DNA from: an uncultured Oscillospiraceae bacterium
Lineage (GTDB): Bacteria > Bacillota > Clostridia > Oscillospirales > Oscillospiraceae
Assembly (NCBI GenBank): GCA_934565655.1
Contig: CAKTIE010000017.1
Span: 1 to 39,658 of the forward strand
Direction: 5' to 3'
Length of the DNA: 39,658 nucleotides
Every line of letters begins with the position of its first letter. Within the stretch, counting starts at the first letter, position 1. Below, piece by piece: positions 9,360 to 18,002 of this stretch. Below the pieces are notes generated by a model. The model did no database searches. It saw only the letters and a list, made by a program, of their open reading frames with translations, and had not been told where the DNA came from. Both the position numbers and the translations under genes were made by a program.

Positions 9360-11633
9360 TCAATCCCGGACGGTGGTGTCGCCCAGCCGCACGGTAATGA
9401 CCGTACCGGCAGGTACCTCCGTACCGGCCTCCAGCTCCTGACTGAATACCAGCACGGTGCTGGACTCCGAGCTGGTGGTGCCGGTGAAGCGGATCAGCAG
9501 ACCCGCGTTGGCGGCGGCGGTATTGGCCTCGGCGGCGGTGCGGCCCACCAGAGAGGGTACTGTACACATTTTATCCGGTTTCTCGGCTCCGGCATACAGC
9601 ACCACCGTGGATTTGCCGGGGATGATGGCGCCGCCCACGGGGGTCTGATCGGTGATCTCCTCACCGTCGCCCTCGATCTTGCAGCTGAAGCCCCGCTCCT
9701 TCATGCGGTCCTTGGCCTCCTGCACCGTCATGCCGATGACATTGGGTACGGTGGTGTCCACGCCCATCAGCTCCTCGGCGCTGTAGCTGGGCTCGATGCC
9801 CAGATAGGGCAGGATCTCCGACATGATGGCGCTGGAGTAGGGAGCCACCATGTTGCCGCCGGACACATAGGTGCCGGTGGAGCGGCTGGGGGTGTCCATG
9901 GTGATCAGCATCATGATCTGGGGATCGTCCGCCGGAGCGAAGCACAGGAAGGAGACCACCACGTCGCCGGACTGGCCCTTATCGGCCGTACCGGTCTTGC
10001 CGCCGATGCGGTAGCCCGCCACCTGGCCGTTTTTGCCGGTGCCGCTGGCCACCACATATTCCAGACATTCCCGCACGGTGGCGGAGGTCTCCTCGCTGAT
10101 GACCTGCCGCACCGGCGTATCGTCGTGCTGCCAGATCACGTTGCCGTTGCTGTCGGTGATCTGCTGGGCAAAGTGAGGGGTATAGAGATAGCCGCCGTTG
10201 ACGCAGGCCGCCTGCGCCGTGATCAGCGCCAGCGGCGTCACGGTGAAGTTCTGGCCGAAGGCGTAGCAGGCCAGATCCAGCTGGGTGAAGTTGGCGTCCG
10301 CGGCGAACACGCCGGTAGCCTCGCCGCCCAGATCCACGCCGGTAGGCGTCATGATGCCGAAGGAGCGCATATACTGATAGAATTTCTCCGTCCCCAGCTT
10401 CAGACCGTAGGAGATGAAGGCCGGGTTGCAGGAGTTACCCACCGACTGCTCCAGCGTTTGCAGGCCGTGACCAGCCTTGTTGGAGCAGTGGATGGTGTGG
10501 CCGGAAATGTTCACCGAGCCGCTGCAATTGACGGAGGTGTTCATGTCGATGAGACCCTCCTCCAGCGCGGCGGACAGCGTCAGGATCTTGAAGGTGGAGC
10601 CGGGCTCATAGGTGTCGTTCAGCGCCTTGTTGCGCCATTGGATCTGCTGGGCGTCCGCCAGCTCGATCTCCTCCCGCTCGATCCGCTCCAGCAGCGTTTT
10701 GTCGGACACGGTGGAGAAGTCGTTCAGGTCATAGTTGGGGAAGGAGGCCATGGCTAGGATGCCGCCGTTGCGCACATCCATCACGATGCCGGTGGCGCCG
10801 TTGGCGGGGGAGAAGGCGTCGCACATGTCCTTCATGCCCTTTTCCAGATAGTACTGCACGGTGGCCTCCAGCGTTACCTGCAGCTCGTCGCCGTTCTCCG
10901 GATCAAAGTACTGAGAGTACTCATACAGCAGGTCGTTCTGGCCGTTGGCCTTGGCGGTCACCACCAGGCCGGACTGGCCCTGCAGCTCCTTGTCATACTC
11001 CGCCTCAAGGCCGAACAGACCCGTATAGTCCACGCCCACGAAGCCGATCACCTGGGCGGCCAGATCGCTGTACGGATAGTACCGCTTGGCATCGGTGGTC
11101 AGGAACACGCCCTTCACCTTGTTGTCGTTGATGTACTGCCGTACCTGATCAGCGATGTCCTCGTCCACCCGGTATTTCAGCACCTCATACATGGAGTCGC
11201 TGCGGGCCATCTTTTTCAGGATGCCCTCCTCGCTGATGTCCAGGATCTTCGCCAGCGCACCGGCCAGGATCTCCTTTGTCCACGCCACGGGGTTCTCCTC
11301 GTCGTTCAGCGCGTCGTTGATCTCCTTGGGAGAGAGGAAGATGGTCTCCGCCGTGGAGGAGATGGCCAGAATGTTGCCGGAGGCATCGTAGATGGTGCCG
11401 CGGTTGGCGGTGACCACGCTGCTGCGGGTCTGCTGGCTGACGGCCTTGGACTGCAGCTCCTCATGGCGGGTGATCTGCAAAGAGTACAGCTTGAAGAACA
11501 GCACGATGAACATGCCGATGCCCATGATCAGCATCAGCACGAAGGTACGGCTCTGAATAATGCGGTTGGCCCGGCGGATGGATTCATCCTTCCGGGTGGG
11601 ATTCTGGCGGTTCTGCGGGAAATTCTGCGGCAT
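9360..11633 (-). CDS. class B penicillin-binding protein with PASTA domains (SpoVD/FtsI/PBP2x-like)
   Basis: 757 residues. A short cytoplasmic head rich in Asn, Gln and Arg and one membrane anchor (about 30-52) lead into the dimerisation region and then the transpeptidase domain, with SxxK S346-K349 (STFK), SCN, and KTG beginning K546 (GGKTGTADKG). Two C-terminal PASTA repeats begin about TVPNVIGMT and CTVPSLVGR. This enzyme crosslinks septal or spore-cortex peptidoglycan with the cluster's SEDS partner. The start is MPQNFP at 11633, with AAAGGAG at 11642-11648. Whether it is the vegetative FtsI or sporulation SpoVD form is not decided by sequence; only one such gene is in the cluster. Confidence 0.92.
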   Translation of the reverse strand: MPQNFPQNRQNPTRKDESIRRANRIIQSRTFVLMLIMGIGMFIVLFFKLYSLQITRHEELQSKAVSQQTRSSVVTANRGTIYDASGNILAISSTAETIFLSPKEINDALNDEENPVAWTKEILAGALAKILDISEEGILKKMARSDSMYEVLKYRVDEDIADQVRQYINDNKVKGVFLTTDAKRYYPYSDLAAQVIGFVGVDYTGLFGLEAEYDKELQGQSGLVVTAKANGQNDLLYEYSQYFDPENGDELQVTLEATVQYYLEKGMKDMCDAFSPANGATGIVMDVRNGGILAMASFPNYDLNDFSTVSDKTLLERIEREEIELADAQQIQWRNKALNDTYEPGSTFKILTLSAALEEGLIDMNTSVNCSGSVNISGHTIHCSNKAGHGLQTLEQSVGNSCNPAFISYGLKLGTEKFYQYMRSFGIMTPTGVDLGGEATGVFAADANFTQLDLACYAFGQNFTVTPLALITAQAACVNGGYLYTPHFAQQITDSNGNVIWQHDDTPVRQVISEETSATVRECLEYVVASGTGKNGQVAGYRIGGKTGTADKGQSGDVVVSFLCFAPADDPQIMMLITMDTPSRSTGTYVSGGNMVAPYSSAIMSEILPYLGIEPSYSAEELMGVDTTVPNVIGMTVQEAKDRMKERGFSCKIEGDGEEITDQTPVGGAIIPGKSTVVLYAGAEKPDKMCTVPSLVGRTAAEANTAAANAGLLIRFTGTTSSESSTVLVFSQELEAGTEVPAGTVITVRLGDTTVRD

Positions 11634-11679
11634 AACGGCACTCCTTTGCGGTGGGAAAACGGGGTTATGTAAAGGCCAA

Positions 11680-11715
11680 AGCAAGGAGCAAGAAATCAGC
11701 TTCTTACTCCTTGCT
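11680..11715. promoter_or_regulatory. stem-loop between ftsL-like gene and PBP gene
   Basis: A 15-bp stem with one mismatch (11680-11694 with 11701-11715, 6-base loop) sits in the 103-base gap. No T-run follows on the minus strand, so it is more likely a processing or stability element than a terminator. Confidence 0.4.
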
Positions 11716-11736
11716 GTTGAAAACTATACGGGGGGT

Positions 11737-12276
11737 TCAGCGGAAATATTCCCACAGGGACAATGCGCCCTCCTTGACGGTGGAGGCGGCTTTTTCCATC
11801 AGTCCCGGCTCTCCGCCGCAGACTACGGCGGTATCGGCGCCGCTCAGGTCGATGTACTGGATCTGACCGGAGGTGGGCTTGGACATACCGGCCTCCTCAG
11901 CCGCCGCCTTGATGGTGGCCAGGTCGAAGGTCTTTTCATATTCGGTCAGCAGCGAGACGTGCTCCTCCTCCAGCGTGGCCAGCTCCTTTTTGATGGTGGA
12001 CACATGGTTGGATACGGTGGTCAGCTGCACATAGCCCAGCAGCAGCACCATCACCAGCGCGCACACCACCACGATGCCGCCCATCACCAGCGCGGAGGGA
12101 CGGGCCTTGGCCTGTGCCTGAGGACGGCGGCGGGGCTGGGCCTGCGGTTTTGCCTCGGCCTTGCGCTCCGGCATTTCACCGGCCTCCTCCAGCTGACGCT
12201 CCCGGACGAGGGTGTCCAGATCATAAGCCAGGTTGCCGTATATGGTTGTGATATTCCGGCGGCGTTCGTCAGTCAT
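11737..12276 (-). CDS. FtsL-like septum protein
   Basis: 179 residues. A charged, Gln/Ala/Arg-rich cytoplasmic half (1-60) is followed by one membrane segment (about 62-84, beginning SALVMGGIVVVC) and an extracellular coiled coil of leucine-zipper type (VSNHVSTIKKELATLEEEHVSL is its core). That layout and the position between rsmH and the class B PBP match FtsL, which recruits and activates the septal synthase with FtsQ and DivIC. FtsL sequences are poorly conserved, so the call rests on topology and context. A short C-terminal tail continues past the coil. Confidence 0.75.
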   Translation of the reverse strand: MTDERRRNITTIYGNLAYDLDTLVRERQLEEAGEMPERKAEAKPQAQPRRRPQAQAKARPSALVMGGIVVVCALVMVLLLGYVQLTTVSNHVSTIKKELATLEEEHVSLLTEYEKTFDLATIKAAAEEAGMSKPTSGQIQYIDLSGADTAVVCGGEPGLMEKAASTVKEGALSLWEYFR

Positions 12277-12309
12277 GGGGGAGGACTTCCTTTCCTTGGT
12301 AAATGGGAC

Positions 12310-13272
12310 TTACAGCTTTTCGGCCACGCGCAGCTTGGCGCTTCTGGCACGGGGGTTTTCCGTGAGCTCCCGTTCGCCCGGAACAATGGGCTTGCGGGAG
12401 ATGAGCTTCATTTTCGGTTTCTTCCCGCACACGCATACGGGAAAATTGGGCGGGCAGGTGCAGCCGGTGGCCAACTCCTGCATGGTTTTCTTGATGATCC
12501 GATCCTCCAGCGAGTGGAAGGAGATCACTGCCAGCCGTCCGCCCGGATTCAGGTGCTGGCATCCGGCGTTCAGCATGGGGGGCAGGGCGTCCAGCTCGCC
12601 GTTGACGGCGATGCGGATGGCCTGAAAGCTGCGCTTGGCCGGGTGCTGCTTTTCCCGCAGCGCCTGGGGCGGCATGGCGGACTTGATCACGTCCACCAAT
12701 TGCAGCGTTGTCTCGATGGGAGCGGTCTCCCGCGCCCGGCAGATGCCCTTGGCAATGGCGGGGGCGTAGCGCTCCTCACCGAAATCGTACAGGATGCGGC
12801 GCAGCTCCTCGTAGGACCATTCGTTCACCACCTGGCGGGCGTCCAGGGGTGCCGTGCGATCCATCCGCATATCCAGCGGCGCGTCGTGCATGTAGCTGAA
12901 GCCCCGCTGCGCGTCGTCCAGCTGGGGGGAGGATACGCCCAGATCGAACAGCATGCCGTCCGCGCCGGGGATGTTCAGCTCCTCCAGAATCTCGCCGATG
13001 CGGTCAAAATTGCTGTGCACCAGCGTCACATGATCCATATAGTCCCGCAGCCGCTCCTGCGCGGCGGCGATGGCGGTCTCGTCCCGGTCGATGCCGATCA
13101 GGCGGCCGGTGGTCAGCCGTTTGGCGATCTCCAGCGAGTGGCCGGCCCGGCCCAGCGTTCCGTCCACATACACGCCGTCGGGGCGGATGTGCAGCGCCTC
13201 CAGACACTCCTCCAGCAGCACCGGGCGGTGTCCGTAGGAGAGATCCTCCTGTATATTGTGGTTCAGCTCCAT
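12310..13272 (-). CDS. rsmH: 16S rRNA m4C1402 methyltransferase RsmH (MraW)
   Basis: 320 residues. This SAM-dependent enzyme N4-methylates C1402 in the ribosomal P site. The SAM motif VDGTLGRAGHS, the catalytic-region segment MLFDLGVSSPQLDDAQRGFS and the C-terminal ISFHSLEDRIIKK block are typical. A Cys pair occurs late (CTCPP and CVCGKKP), as in the family. The ATG follows the mraZ stop after three bases (TAA AGC ATG) with no strong ribosome site, so translation is probably coupled to mraZ. Confidence 0.95.
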   Translation of the reverse strand: MELNHNIQEDLSYGHRPVLLEECLEALHIRPDGVYVDGTLGRAGHSLEIAKRLTTGRLIGIDRDETAIAAAQERLRDYMDHVTLVHSNFDRIGEILEELNIPGADGMLFDLGVSSPQLDDAQRGFSYMHDAPLDMRMDRTAPLDARQVVNEWSYEELRRILYDFGEERYAPAIAKGICRARETAPIETTLQLVDVIKSAMPPQALREKQHPAKRSFQAIRIAVNGELDALPPMLNAGCQHLNPGGRLAVISFHSLEDRIIKKTMQELATGCTCPPNFPVCVCGKKPKMKLISRKPIVPGERELTENPRARSAKLRVAEKL

Positions 13273-13275
13273 GCT

Positions 13276-13692
13276 TTACAGCCCCATTTCCGCCATGGCC
13301 AGCTCCAGAGAGCCGTCGGCAAAGGCGGCGTTCTCGATCTCGGCCCACCGCTGGGCGTTCCAGATCTCCACGCGGTCAAAGCTGCCGATGACCACCACTT
13401 CTTTTTCCAGCTCCGCGTACTGCCGCAGCTTCAGCGGCAGCAGGATGCGGCCCTGCGCGTCCGGCTCGCAGTCGGCGGCCAGCGCAAACATGGGGCGCAA
13501 GCGCTTCACATCGCTGTAATTCATGGTTTTCAGCTTGTCCATCACGGCGTTCCAGCTGTCGTCGGAATATACCGACAGGCAGTGATCCTGTCCCACCGTA
13601 ACGTGGAAGGTGCGGCCCAGCTCCTCGCGCAGCTTGGCGGGAATGAACAGACGGCCCTTGGCGTCGATGGTATGCGCATATTGACCTGTCAT
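13276..13692 (-). CDS. mraZ: MraZ, transcriptional regulator of the dcw cluster
   Basis: 138 residues with the two AbrB-like halves: first GQYAHTIDAKGRLFIPAKLREELG, described by its core DAKGR, and second CEPDAQGRILLPLKLR with core DAQGR. MraZ is a ring-forming DNA-binding protein that autoregulates the cluster through direct repeats near its promoter. The ATG at 13692 is preferred; GGAGG at 13701-13705 is well spaced, while the GTG at 13701 overlaps that site. It is the first gene of the division cluster. Confidence 0.93.
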   Translation of the reverse strand: MTGQYAHTIDAKGRLFIPAKLREELGRTFHVTVGQDHCLSVYSDDSWNAVMDKLKTMNYSDVKRLRPMFALAADCEPDAQGRILLPLKLRQYAELEKEVVVIGSFDRVEIWNAQRWAEIENAAFADGSLELAMAEMGL

Positions 13693-13725
13693 GTTCCTCA
13701 CCTCCGATGCCTGAAAGGGTAAACT

Positions 13726-13763
13726 GTGGGATTACTCCCCACAAAAGAGGGCACTTCCCCCAC
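13726..13763 (-). promoter_or_regulatory. putative MraZ operator
   Basis: On the minus strand GTGGGG occurs at 13763-13758 and again at 13742-13737, 21 bases (two helical turns) apart. A GTGGG in the opposite orientation lies at 13726-13730. G-rich TGGG-type direct repeats just downstream of the mraZ promoter are the known MraZ targets in other bacteria. The role here is inferred. Confidence 0.5.
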
Positions 13764-13783
13764 AATTCACCACCACGGTTTTA

Positions 13784-13812
13784 AGTATACATAAATCGCC
13801 TGTGGATTGCAA
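13784..13812 (-). promoter_or_regulatory. mraZ (dcw cluster) promoter
   Basis: TTGCAA (13807-13812) and TATACT (13784-13789) on the minus strand are 17 bases apart. The start would fall near 13777, so the G-rich repeats lie within the first 50 transcribed bases. Confidence 0.65.
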
Positions 13813-13913
13813 GGAGAAATTTTCCCGCCGCGGCAGGGGTTTGCCGTCGATTTTTCCAACATTTTCCTATGATGGCATAGTGAATAAAACGTGTGTTTCA
13901 CTTTCAAAAATGC
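13813..13913. other. AT-rich spacer, nothing recognised
   Basis: This stretch lies between the terminator of the coaD operon and the mraZ promoter. I see no ORF, repeat or second promoter that I would defend. Confidence 0.5.
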
Positions 13914-13951
13914 AAAAAGAGCCGAGACACAACATCTTGTGTCTCGGCTCT
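13914..13951 (-). terminator. terminator of the HAD-MFS-GDPD-rsmD-coaD operon
   Basis: A perfect 15-bp stem (13918-13932 with 13937-13951, loop CATC) is followed on the minus strand by TTTTT (13914-13918). It lies about 100 bases beyond the last gene. Confidence 0.92.
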
Positions 13952-14051
13952 ACATGACCACAATATAAACGATTTTTGTATAAAACAGAGAAAATTTGTG
14001 TAAAAACTTAGCTGTTTTCCACAAGGGCGACATTGCGGTGCGGTGCGGCGG

Positions 14052-14564
14052 TCACTCCTTGGGCGCGTCCTGCTTCAGGTGTTCCTGCGCCGCCTGCATC
14101 TGCTCCTGGGAGGCGGTGCGGAACTGTGCGCGGGAGGTCTGCACCTCGGCCAGTGCGGTCTGGATGGCCTCCTCCGTGCGGCGCAGGGCGTCCTCGGTAT
14201 AGGTGTTGGCCACGCGGTACAGCTCGCGGCTGCGTTCCTCGGCCCGGTGGATGATGTCGGCGCTCTTCTGCCGCGCCTGCTGGATGACCTCGCTTTCGGA
14301 GACGATGGTCTTGGCGTCCAGCTCGGCCTGCCGCATCATCTTCTCCACTTCCTTCTTGGCGCCTGCCACATAGTCGTTGCGGGCGGCGATCAGCTCCTTG
14401 GCCTTTTTCAGCTCCAGCGGAAGCTTGGCGCGCATTTCGTCCAGGATATCCAGCGCCTCGTCCCGGTTGATGGTGCACTTTTCGGCGCTGAAGGCAACGC
14501 TCTTTGCCTCGTCGATCATGTTATAGAGCATGTCGATCAAACGCTGTACGTCCTTTTCTTCCAT
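14052..14564 (-). CDS. coiled-coil protein of unknown function, last gene of the coaD operon
   Basis: 170 residues, almost wholly predicted helix, rich in Glu, Ala, Gln, Arg and Lys, with long heptad-like stretches (for example MRQAELDAKTIVSESEVIQQ) and no membrane segment. It resembles the stalk type of coiled coil in ATP-synthase b subunits and DivIVA-like proteins, but I recognise no specific family. The ATG at 14564 begins one base after the coaD stop. A GTG at 14576 is an alternative, but it sits one base from AAAGGA, too close for that site. Tight coupling suggests coordinated expression with coaD, not a shared function. Confidence 0.75.
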   Translation of the reverse strand: MEEKDVQRLIDMLYNMIDEAKSVAFSAEKCTINRDEALDILDEMRAKLPLELKKAKELIAARNDYVAGAKKEVEKMMRQAELDAKTIVSESEVIQQARQKSADIIHRAEERSRELYRVANTYTEDALRRTEEAIQTALAEVQTSRAQFRTASQEQMQAAQEHLKQDAPKE

Positions 14565-14565
14565 C

Positions 14566-15048
14566 TCAGTGGTCACATCCTTTCATCAATTCCTCCGCCA
14601 CGGGAGCGGGTACATATTTTTCAAGCGGCTGGCCGTAGCGGATCATTTCCCGGGCCATGGTGGAGCTGAAATGCTCAAACTCCGCCCGGGCGGGCAGCAG
14701 CAGCGTCTCCAGCTCCGGGTCGATGCCCTGGTTGATGCGGGCCATCTGCAGCTCCGCGTCATAATCCGTCATGTTGCGCACGCCTTTCACGATGATGTGG
14801 GCGCCCTTCAGCCGTGCGTAGTCCGCCAGCAGGCCGGAGAACAGCTCCACCTCCGCGTTGGGGATGTGGGCGATGGACTTGCGGATCAGCTCCAGCCGTT
14901 TTTCCTGGGTGAACATGGGCTGCTTCTTTTCGCAGTTGACCATCACGCACATATATACCTTATCAAAACACCGGGCGGCCCGGCTGAGAATATCCAGATG
15001 GCCCAGTGTAATGGGGTCAAAGCTGCCGGGATAGATGGCGATCTTCAT
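14566..15048 (-). CDS. coaD: phosphopantetheine adenylyltransferase CoaD
   Basis: 160 residues, the normal length. It makes dephospho-CoA from phosphopantetheine and ATP in coenzyme A synthesis. The nucleotidyltransferase motif YPGSFDPITLGHLDI (6-20, T/HxGH type with TLGH at 14-17), the GVRN substrate segment and the late SSTMARE motif are clear. The ATG at 15048 overlaps the rsmD stop by four bases (ATGA), with GAGGA upstream. The rsmD-coaD pair is common in Firmicutes. Confidence 0.95.
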   Translation of the reverse strand: MKIAIYPGSFDPITLGHLDILSRAARCFDKVYMCVMVNCEKKQPMFTQEKRLELIRKSIAHIPNAEVELFSGLLADYARLKGAHIIVKGVRNMTDYDAELQMARINQGIDPELETLLLPARAEFEHFSSTMAREMIRYGQPLEKYVPAPVAEELMKGCDH

Positions 15049-15602
15049 AGGGTGTCCTCGTTTCCGCTGCGGTGATAGACGCTCAGCTTGATCTTGCCAT
15101 ACCGGTACTGACGATACAGCGAATAGGGGGGTGCCAGTGCCGGCAATTCCGTTTCCACGGCACTTTCCGCCACAATTATACCATGTTCGCGGCAAATGTC
15201 AAATGCCGCGATATCCTCCAGCGCCTTCACCAGCAGGCCGGAGGCGTAGGGGGGATCGAGAAAGATGATGTCGAATTTTTCGCCGCTCTTGAGGTAGGAC
15301 ATGGCGTCGCCGCTGCGGACCACCGCCCGGTCGCTGAGACCGCAGACCTCCAGATTCTCCCGGATCAGCTTCACCGCGTCATTGCGCTGGTCGATGAACA
15401 CGCACTGCTTCGCGCCGCGGCTCAGGGCTTCGATGCCAAGCTGGCCCGTTCCCGCGAACAGGTCAAGGATGCGGCGGCCCTCGATATCAAACTGGATGAT
15501 GGAGAAGATGCTCTCCTTCACCTTGCCGGTGGTGGGGCGGGTCTCCATGCCCTGTAATTCCTTCAGGATCCTGCCCCGGGCAGAACCGGTGATGACTCTC
15601 AT
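15045..15602 (-). CDS. rsmD: 16S rRNA m2G966 methyltransferase RsmD
   Basis: 185 residues. N-terminal RVITGSARGRIL, SAM motif LDLFAGTGQLGIEALSRGA, and catalytic DPPY in FLDPPYASG identify the RsmD family, which methylates G966 of 16S rRNA in the 30S subunit. It overlaps the upstream glycerophosphodiesterase and the downstream coaD by four bases each (ATGA), so translation is probably coupled through the three genes. Confidence 0.95.
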   Translation of the reverse strand: MRVITGSARGRILKELQGMETRPTTGKVKESIFSIIQFDIEGRRILDLFAGTGQLGIEALSRGAKQCVFIDQRNDAVKLIRENLEVCGLSDRAVVRSGDAMSYLKSGEKFDIIFLDPPYASGLLVKALEDIAAFDICREHGIIVAESAVETELPALAPPYSLYRQYRYGKIKLSVYHRSGNEDTL

Positions 15603-16438
15603 TTTTCCATCCCCCTTGGGTCGAATTGCTCAAAAATGACCAGAGCGCCCGCCTCCTCGGCGGCGTCCATGTCCGTCTTGCTGCGGATGGTCCAGCTGAA
15701 CTCCTTTGCGCCGTACAGGCCGCGGCACAGCTTCAGGGACAGGCTCTTTCTGTCCTCAAACCGGTAGGCGATAAAGTCGGGCCGGGTGCGGCAGTTCAGC
15801 AGCAGGTTACTCAGTACCCAGCGCACCACGCCGGGCAGGTTTTTGCCGTCGCCGTGGCGGTCGAAGTTTTCGCTGAGCTGGCCCCGCACCACGTCGGGCC
15901 GGTTCTGCCACAGCCACATGAGACACCGGGGATCGAAGGACTCCATGCAGTAGGTCACGCTCCGGTGCTTGTCCAGCAGCTTGCAGGCGGCGGCGGCCAG
16001 CGCGTCGGCGTTGCCCCGCTCCGCCTTCAGCTCCACGATCAGCGGCGCCTTTCCGGCGAAGATGGGCAGCACCTCCTCCAGCAGGGGAATGTGGTACTCC
16101 GTACCCTCCAGCTTGTACTGCTGCAGGTCCTCCGCCGTCAGATCCTCAATCTCCACGTCCACGCCCGCCGTCCGCAGCAGGGAGGCGTCGTGGATCACCG
16201 CCAGATGGCCGTCCTTCATCAGGTGGACATCCAGCTCCGCGCCGAAGCCGCACTGGACGGCGCGCTTGAAGGCGGGAATGGAGTTTTCGGGGATGCGGGG
16301 CTTGTCGTGAAAGCCCCGGTGGGCATAGCGCCAGCCCTGGAATTTCTTCCAGTCCCGGCGGCGATTGCACCGCAGGCAGAGGATATACAGCAAAGCGATC
16401 AGAATAACAATGATCAAAAGGATCCAAAACAGTTTCAT
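15599..16438 (-). CDS. membrane-anchored glycerophosphodiester phosphodiesterase
   Basis: 279 residues. An N-terminal hydrophobic anchor (about 3-23) is followed by the GDPD barrel: AHRGF (catalytic His), PENSIPAF, GAELDVHLMKDGHLAVIHD with the metal and second His sites, then LIVELKAE. Such enzymes split glycerophosphodiesters, or related lipid head groups, to glycerol 3-phosphate. The substrate here is unknown. It starts one base after the MFS gene stop and overlaps rsmD. The anchor and absence of a cleavage site suggest it stays membrane bound. Confidence 0.88.
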   Translation of the reverse strand: MKLFWILLIIVILIALLYILCLRCNRRRDWKKFQGWRYAHRGFHDKPRIPENSIPAFKRAVQCGFGAELDVHLMKDGHLAVIHDASLLRTAGVDVEIEDLTAEDLQQYKLEGTEYHIPLLEEVLPIFAGKAPLIVELKAERGNADALAAAACKLLDKHRSVTYCMESFDPRCLMWLWQNRPDVVRGQLSENFDRHGDGKNLPGVVRWVLSNLLLNCRTRPDFIAYRFEDRKSLSLKLCRGLYGAKEFSWTIRSKTDMDAAEEAGALVIFEQFDPRGMEK

Positions 16439-16439
16439 A

Positions 16440-18002
16440 TCAGTCGTTCTCCAGATTTTCCAGAGCTTCCAGTCCCATCACCGCGTCGGGCTTGCTGTCG
16501 CCGTGGCGGACGAACAGCATGGTGACAAAGGCCAGCGCCACGAATACGGTGGCATAGGGGAACAGCACCCGCATGCCCCACTTGTCCATCAAAAGACCGG
16601 ACAGCATAGGCGTCGCCACCTGGGCCGCCATGGAGGCGGTATAGTAGAAGCCGGTGTACTTGCCTACGTTGCCGCCGCTGGACAGCTCCACCACCATGGG
16701 GAAGGAGTTCACGTTGATGGTGGCCCATGCGATACCGGCCAGGGCGAACATGGCGTTCATCAGCAGGGTGGGGCTCTCCGCATGGAGAAAGCCCGCCACG
16801 CCGAAGGCTACCGTCAGCATGATCACGCCCGCCTGAATGGCACGCTTGCGGCCGATTTTGCTGGAAATGATGCCCACCGGCAGATAGGCCACGATGGCCG
16901 CCGCCTGGGCGATGATCAGCGTCAGGTTATAGTCCTTGTGCAGGATGTTGCTGGCATAGACGGAGTACTTGCTGGTGACGGCATTATAGCCGAAGAACCA
17001 CAGCACGATACTCAGCAGGATAAAAATCAGGGACTTTACCTCGTCCACAGACAGCTTCCGCTCCTCTTGGGGCGTGCCGTCCTCGGCGGCCTCTTCCACG
17101 CCGTAGGTCACGCTGTCGCGCTGCATCTCCTGCGCCCACTCCACCTCGCGGACGGTCAGCATGAAGATCACCAGCGCCGCCAGCATAATGGCGGCAATGA
17201 CGCCGAAATAGCCGGTGTAGCTCATGAGGGAGTTGCGCACGGCGGAGGTGGCGAACACCATGCCCAGCGCCAGCACCAGAATACCGCCGGCGCTGCCCAT
17301 CAGGTTGATGACGGCGTTGGCCTTGGATCGCAGGGGCTTCATGGTCACGTCCGGCATCAGCGCCACGGCGGGCGAGCGGAAGGTGGCCATGGCCACAAGG
17401 ATCACCAGCAGCACCAGAATAAAGAACACCAGCGTGCCGGGGTGCTCCGCCGTCACCTGCCATGCGTAGGCCTGCCGGGCGGGGGTCACATAGTTGGTGT
17501 AGTTGGGATTGGTGACGGCGGTGCCGTCCTCACTGACCAGCTGGCTGCGGATGGCAGTGAACTCCTCCTCCGTGAACTGCTCCCGCAGCACGAATCTGTC
17601 GCCGTGAGGGGTGATAAGCTGCTCGTCCGCCTGACTTTCGTAGATGGCGCTCAAAGCGGCGGGATCGTCGATGTTGGCGGCGTCGCCCAGATGCTTCAAT
17701 TGGGTGTTGTCGATGAAGCTCAGGCAGATCAGCGCCACGGCGGCCACCAGCGTACCCAGCACGATAAAGGGGGTGCGCCGTCCGCTGCGGTGGGTGCATT
17801 TGTCGGAAATGGCGCCGAACAGCGGCAGCATGAACAGCGCCAGAATGTTGTCCGCCGCCATGATAACGCCGGACCAGGTCTGGCTCATGCCGAACTTGTT
17901 GGTCAGGATCAGGGGGATGGTGTTGTCATAGGCCTGCCAGAAGGCGCAGATCAGGAAAAAGGCAAAGCCCACCAGAATGGTGCGTTTGTAGTTCAGCTTC
18001 AT
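16440..18002 (-). CDS. MFS transporter, SLC45-like (GPH sugar/cation type)
   Basis: 520 residues with about 12 membrane spans. The start region WQAYDNTIPLILTNKFG and the loop-2/3 motif GAISDKCTHRSGRRTPFI resemble bacterial SLC45-like members of the major facilitator family, which move sugars with cations. A loop of roughly 95 residues, acidic and predicted outside, lies between early spans (about NTQLKHLGDAANI onward) and is longer than usual. AAGGAG precedes the ATG at 18002. The gene overlaps the HAD hydrolase by four bases, which hints that the phosphatase and transporter serve one substrate. Substrate not determinable here. Confidence 0.82.
   Translation of the reverse strand: MKLNYKRTILVGFAFFLICAFWQAYDNTIPLILTNKFGMSQTWSGVIMAADNILALFMLPLFGAISDKCTHRSGRRTPFIVLGTLVAAVALICLSFIDNTQLKHLGDAANIDDPAALSAIYESQADEQLITPHGDRFVLREQFTEEEFTAIRSQLVSEDGTAVTNPNYTNYVTPARQAYAWQVTAEHPGTLVFFILVLLVILVAMATFRSPAVALMPDVTMKPLRSKANAVINLMGSAGGILVLALGMVFATSAVRNSLMSYTGYFGVIAAIMLAALVIFMLTVREVEWAQEMQRDSVTYGVEEAAEDGTPQEERKLSVDEVKSLIFILLSIVLWFFGYNAVTSKYSVYASNILHKDYNLTLIIAQAAAIVAYLPVGIISSKIGRKRAIQAGVIMLTVAFGVAGFLHAESPTLLMNAMFALAGIAWATINVNSFPMVVELSSGGNVGKYTGFYYTASMAAQVATPMLSGLLMDKWGMRVLFPYATVFVALAFVTMLFVRHGDSKPDAVMGLEALENLEND

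Noticed and set aside
11560..13722. Very long open frame (720 codons) on the plus strand opposite ftsL-rsmH-mraZ
   Set aside because: It is antisense to well-conserved genes, has no family signature and a Gln/His/Gly-rich composition typical of reverse-strand frames in GC-rich coding DNA.
13693..14051. Small gene or tRNA in the 359-base gap before mraZ
   Set aside because: Short frames lack ribosome sites and no cloverleaf is seen; the gap is accounted for by a terminator, promoter and operator.
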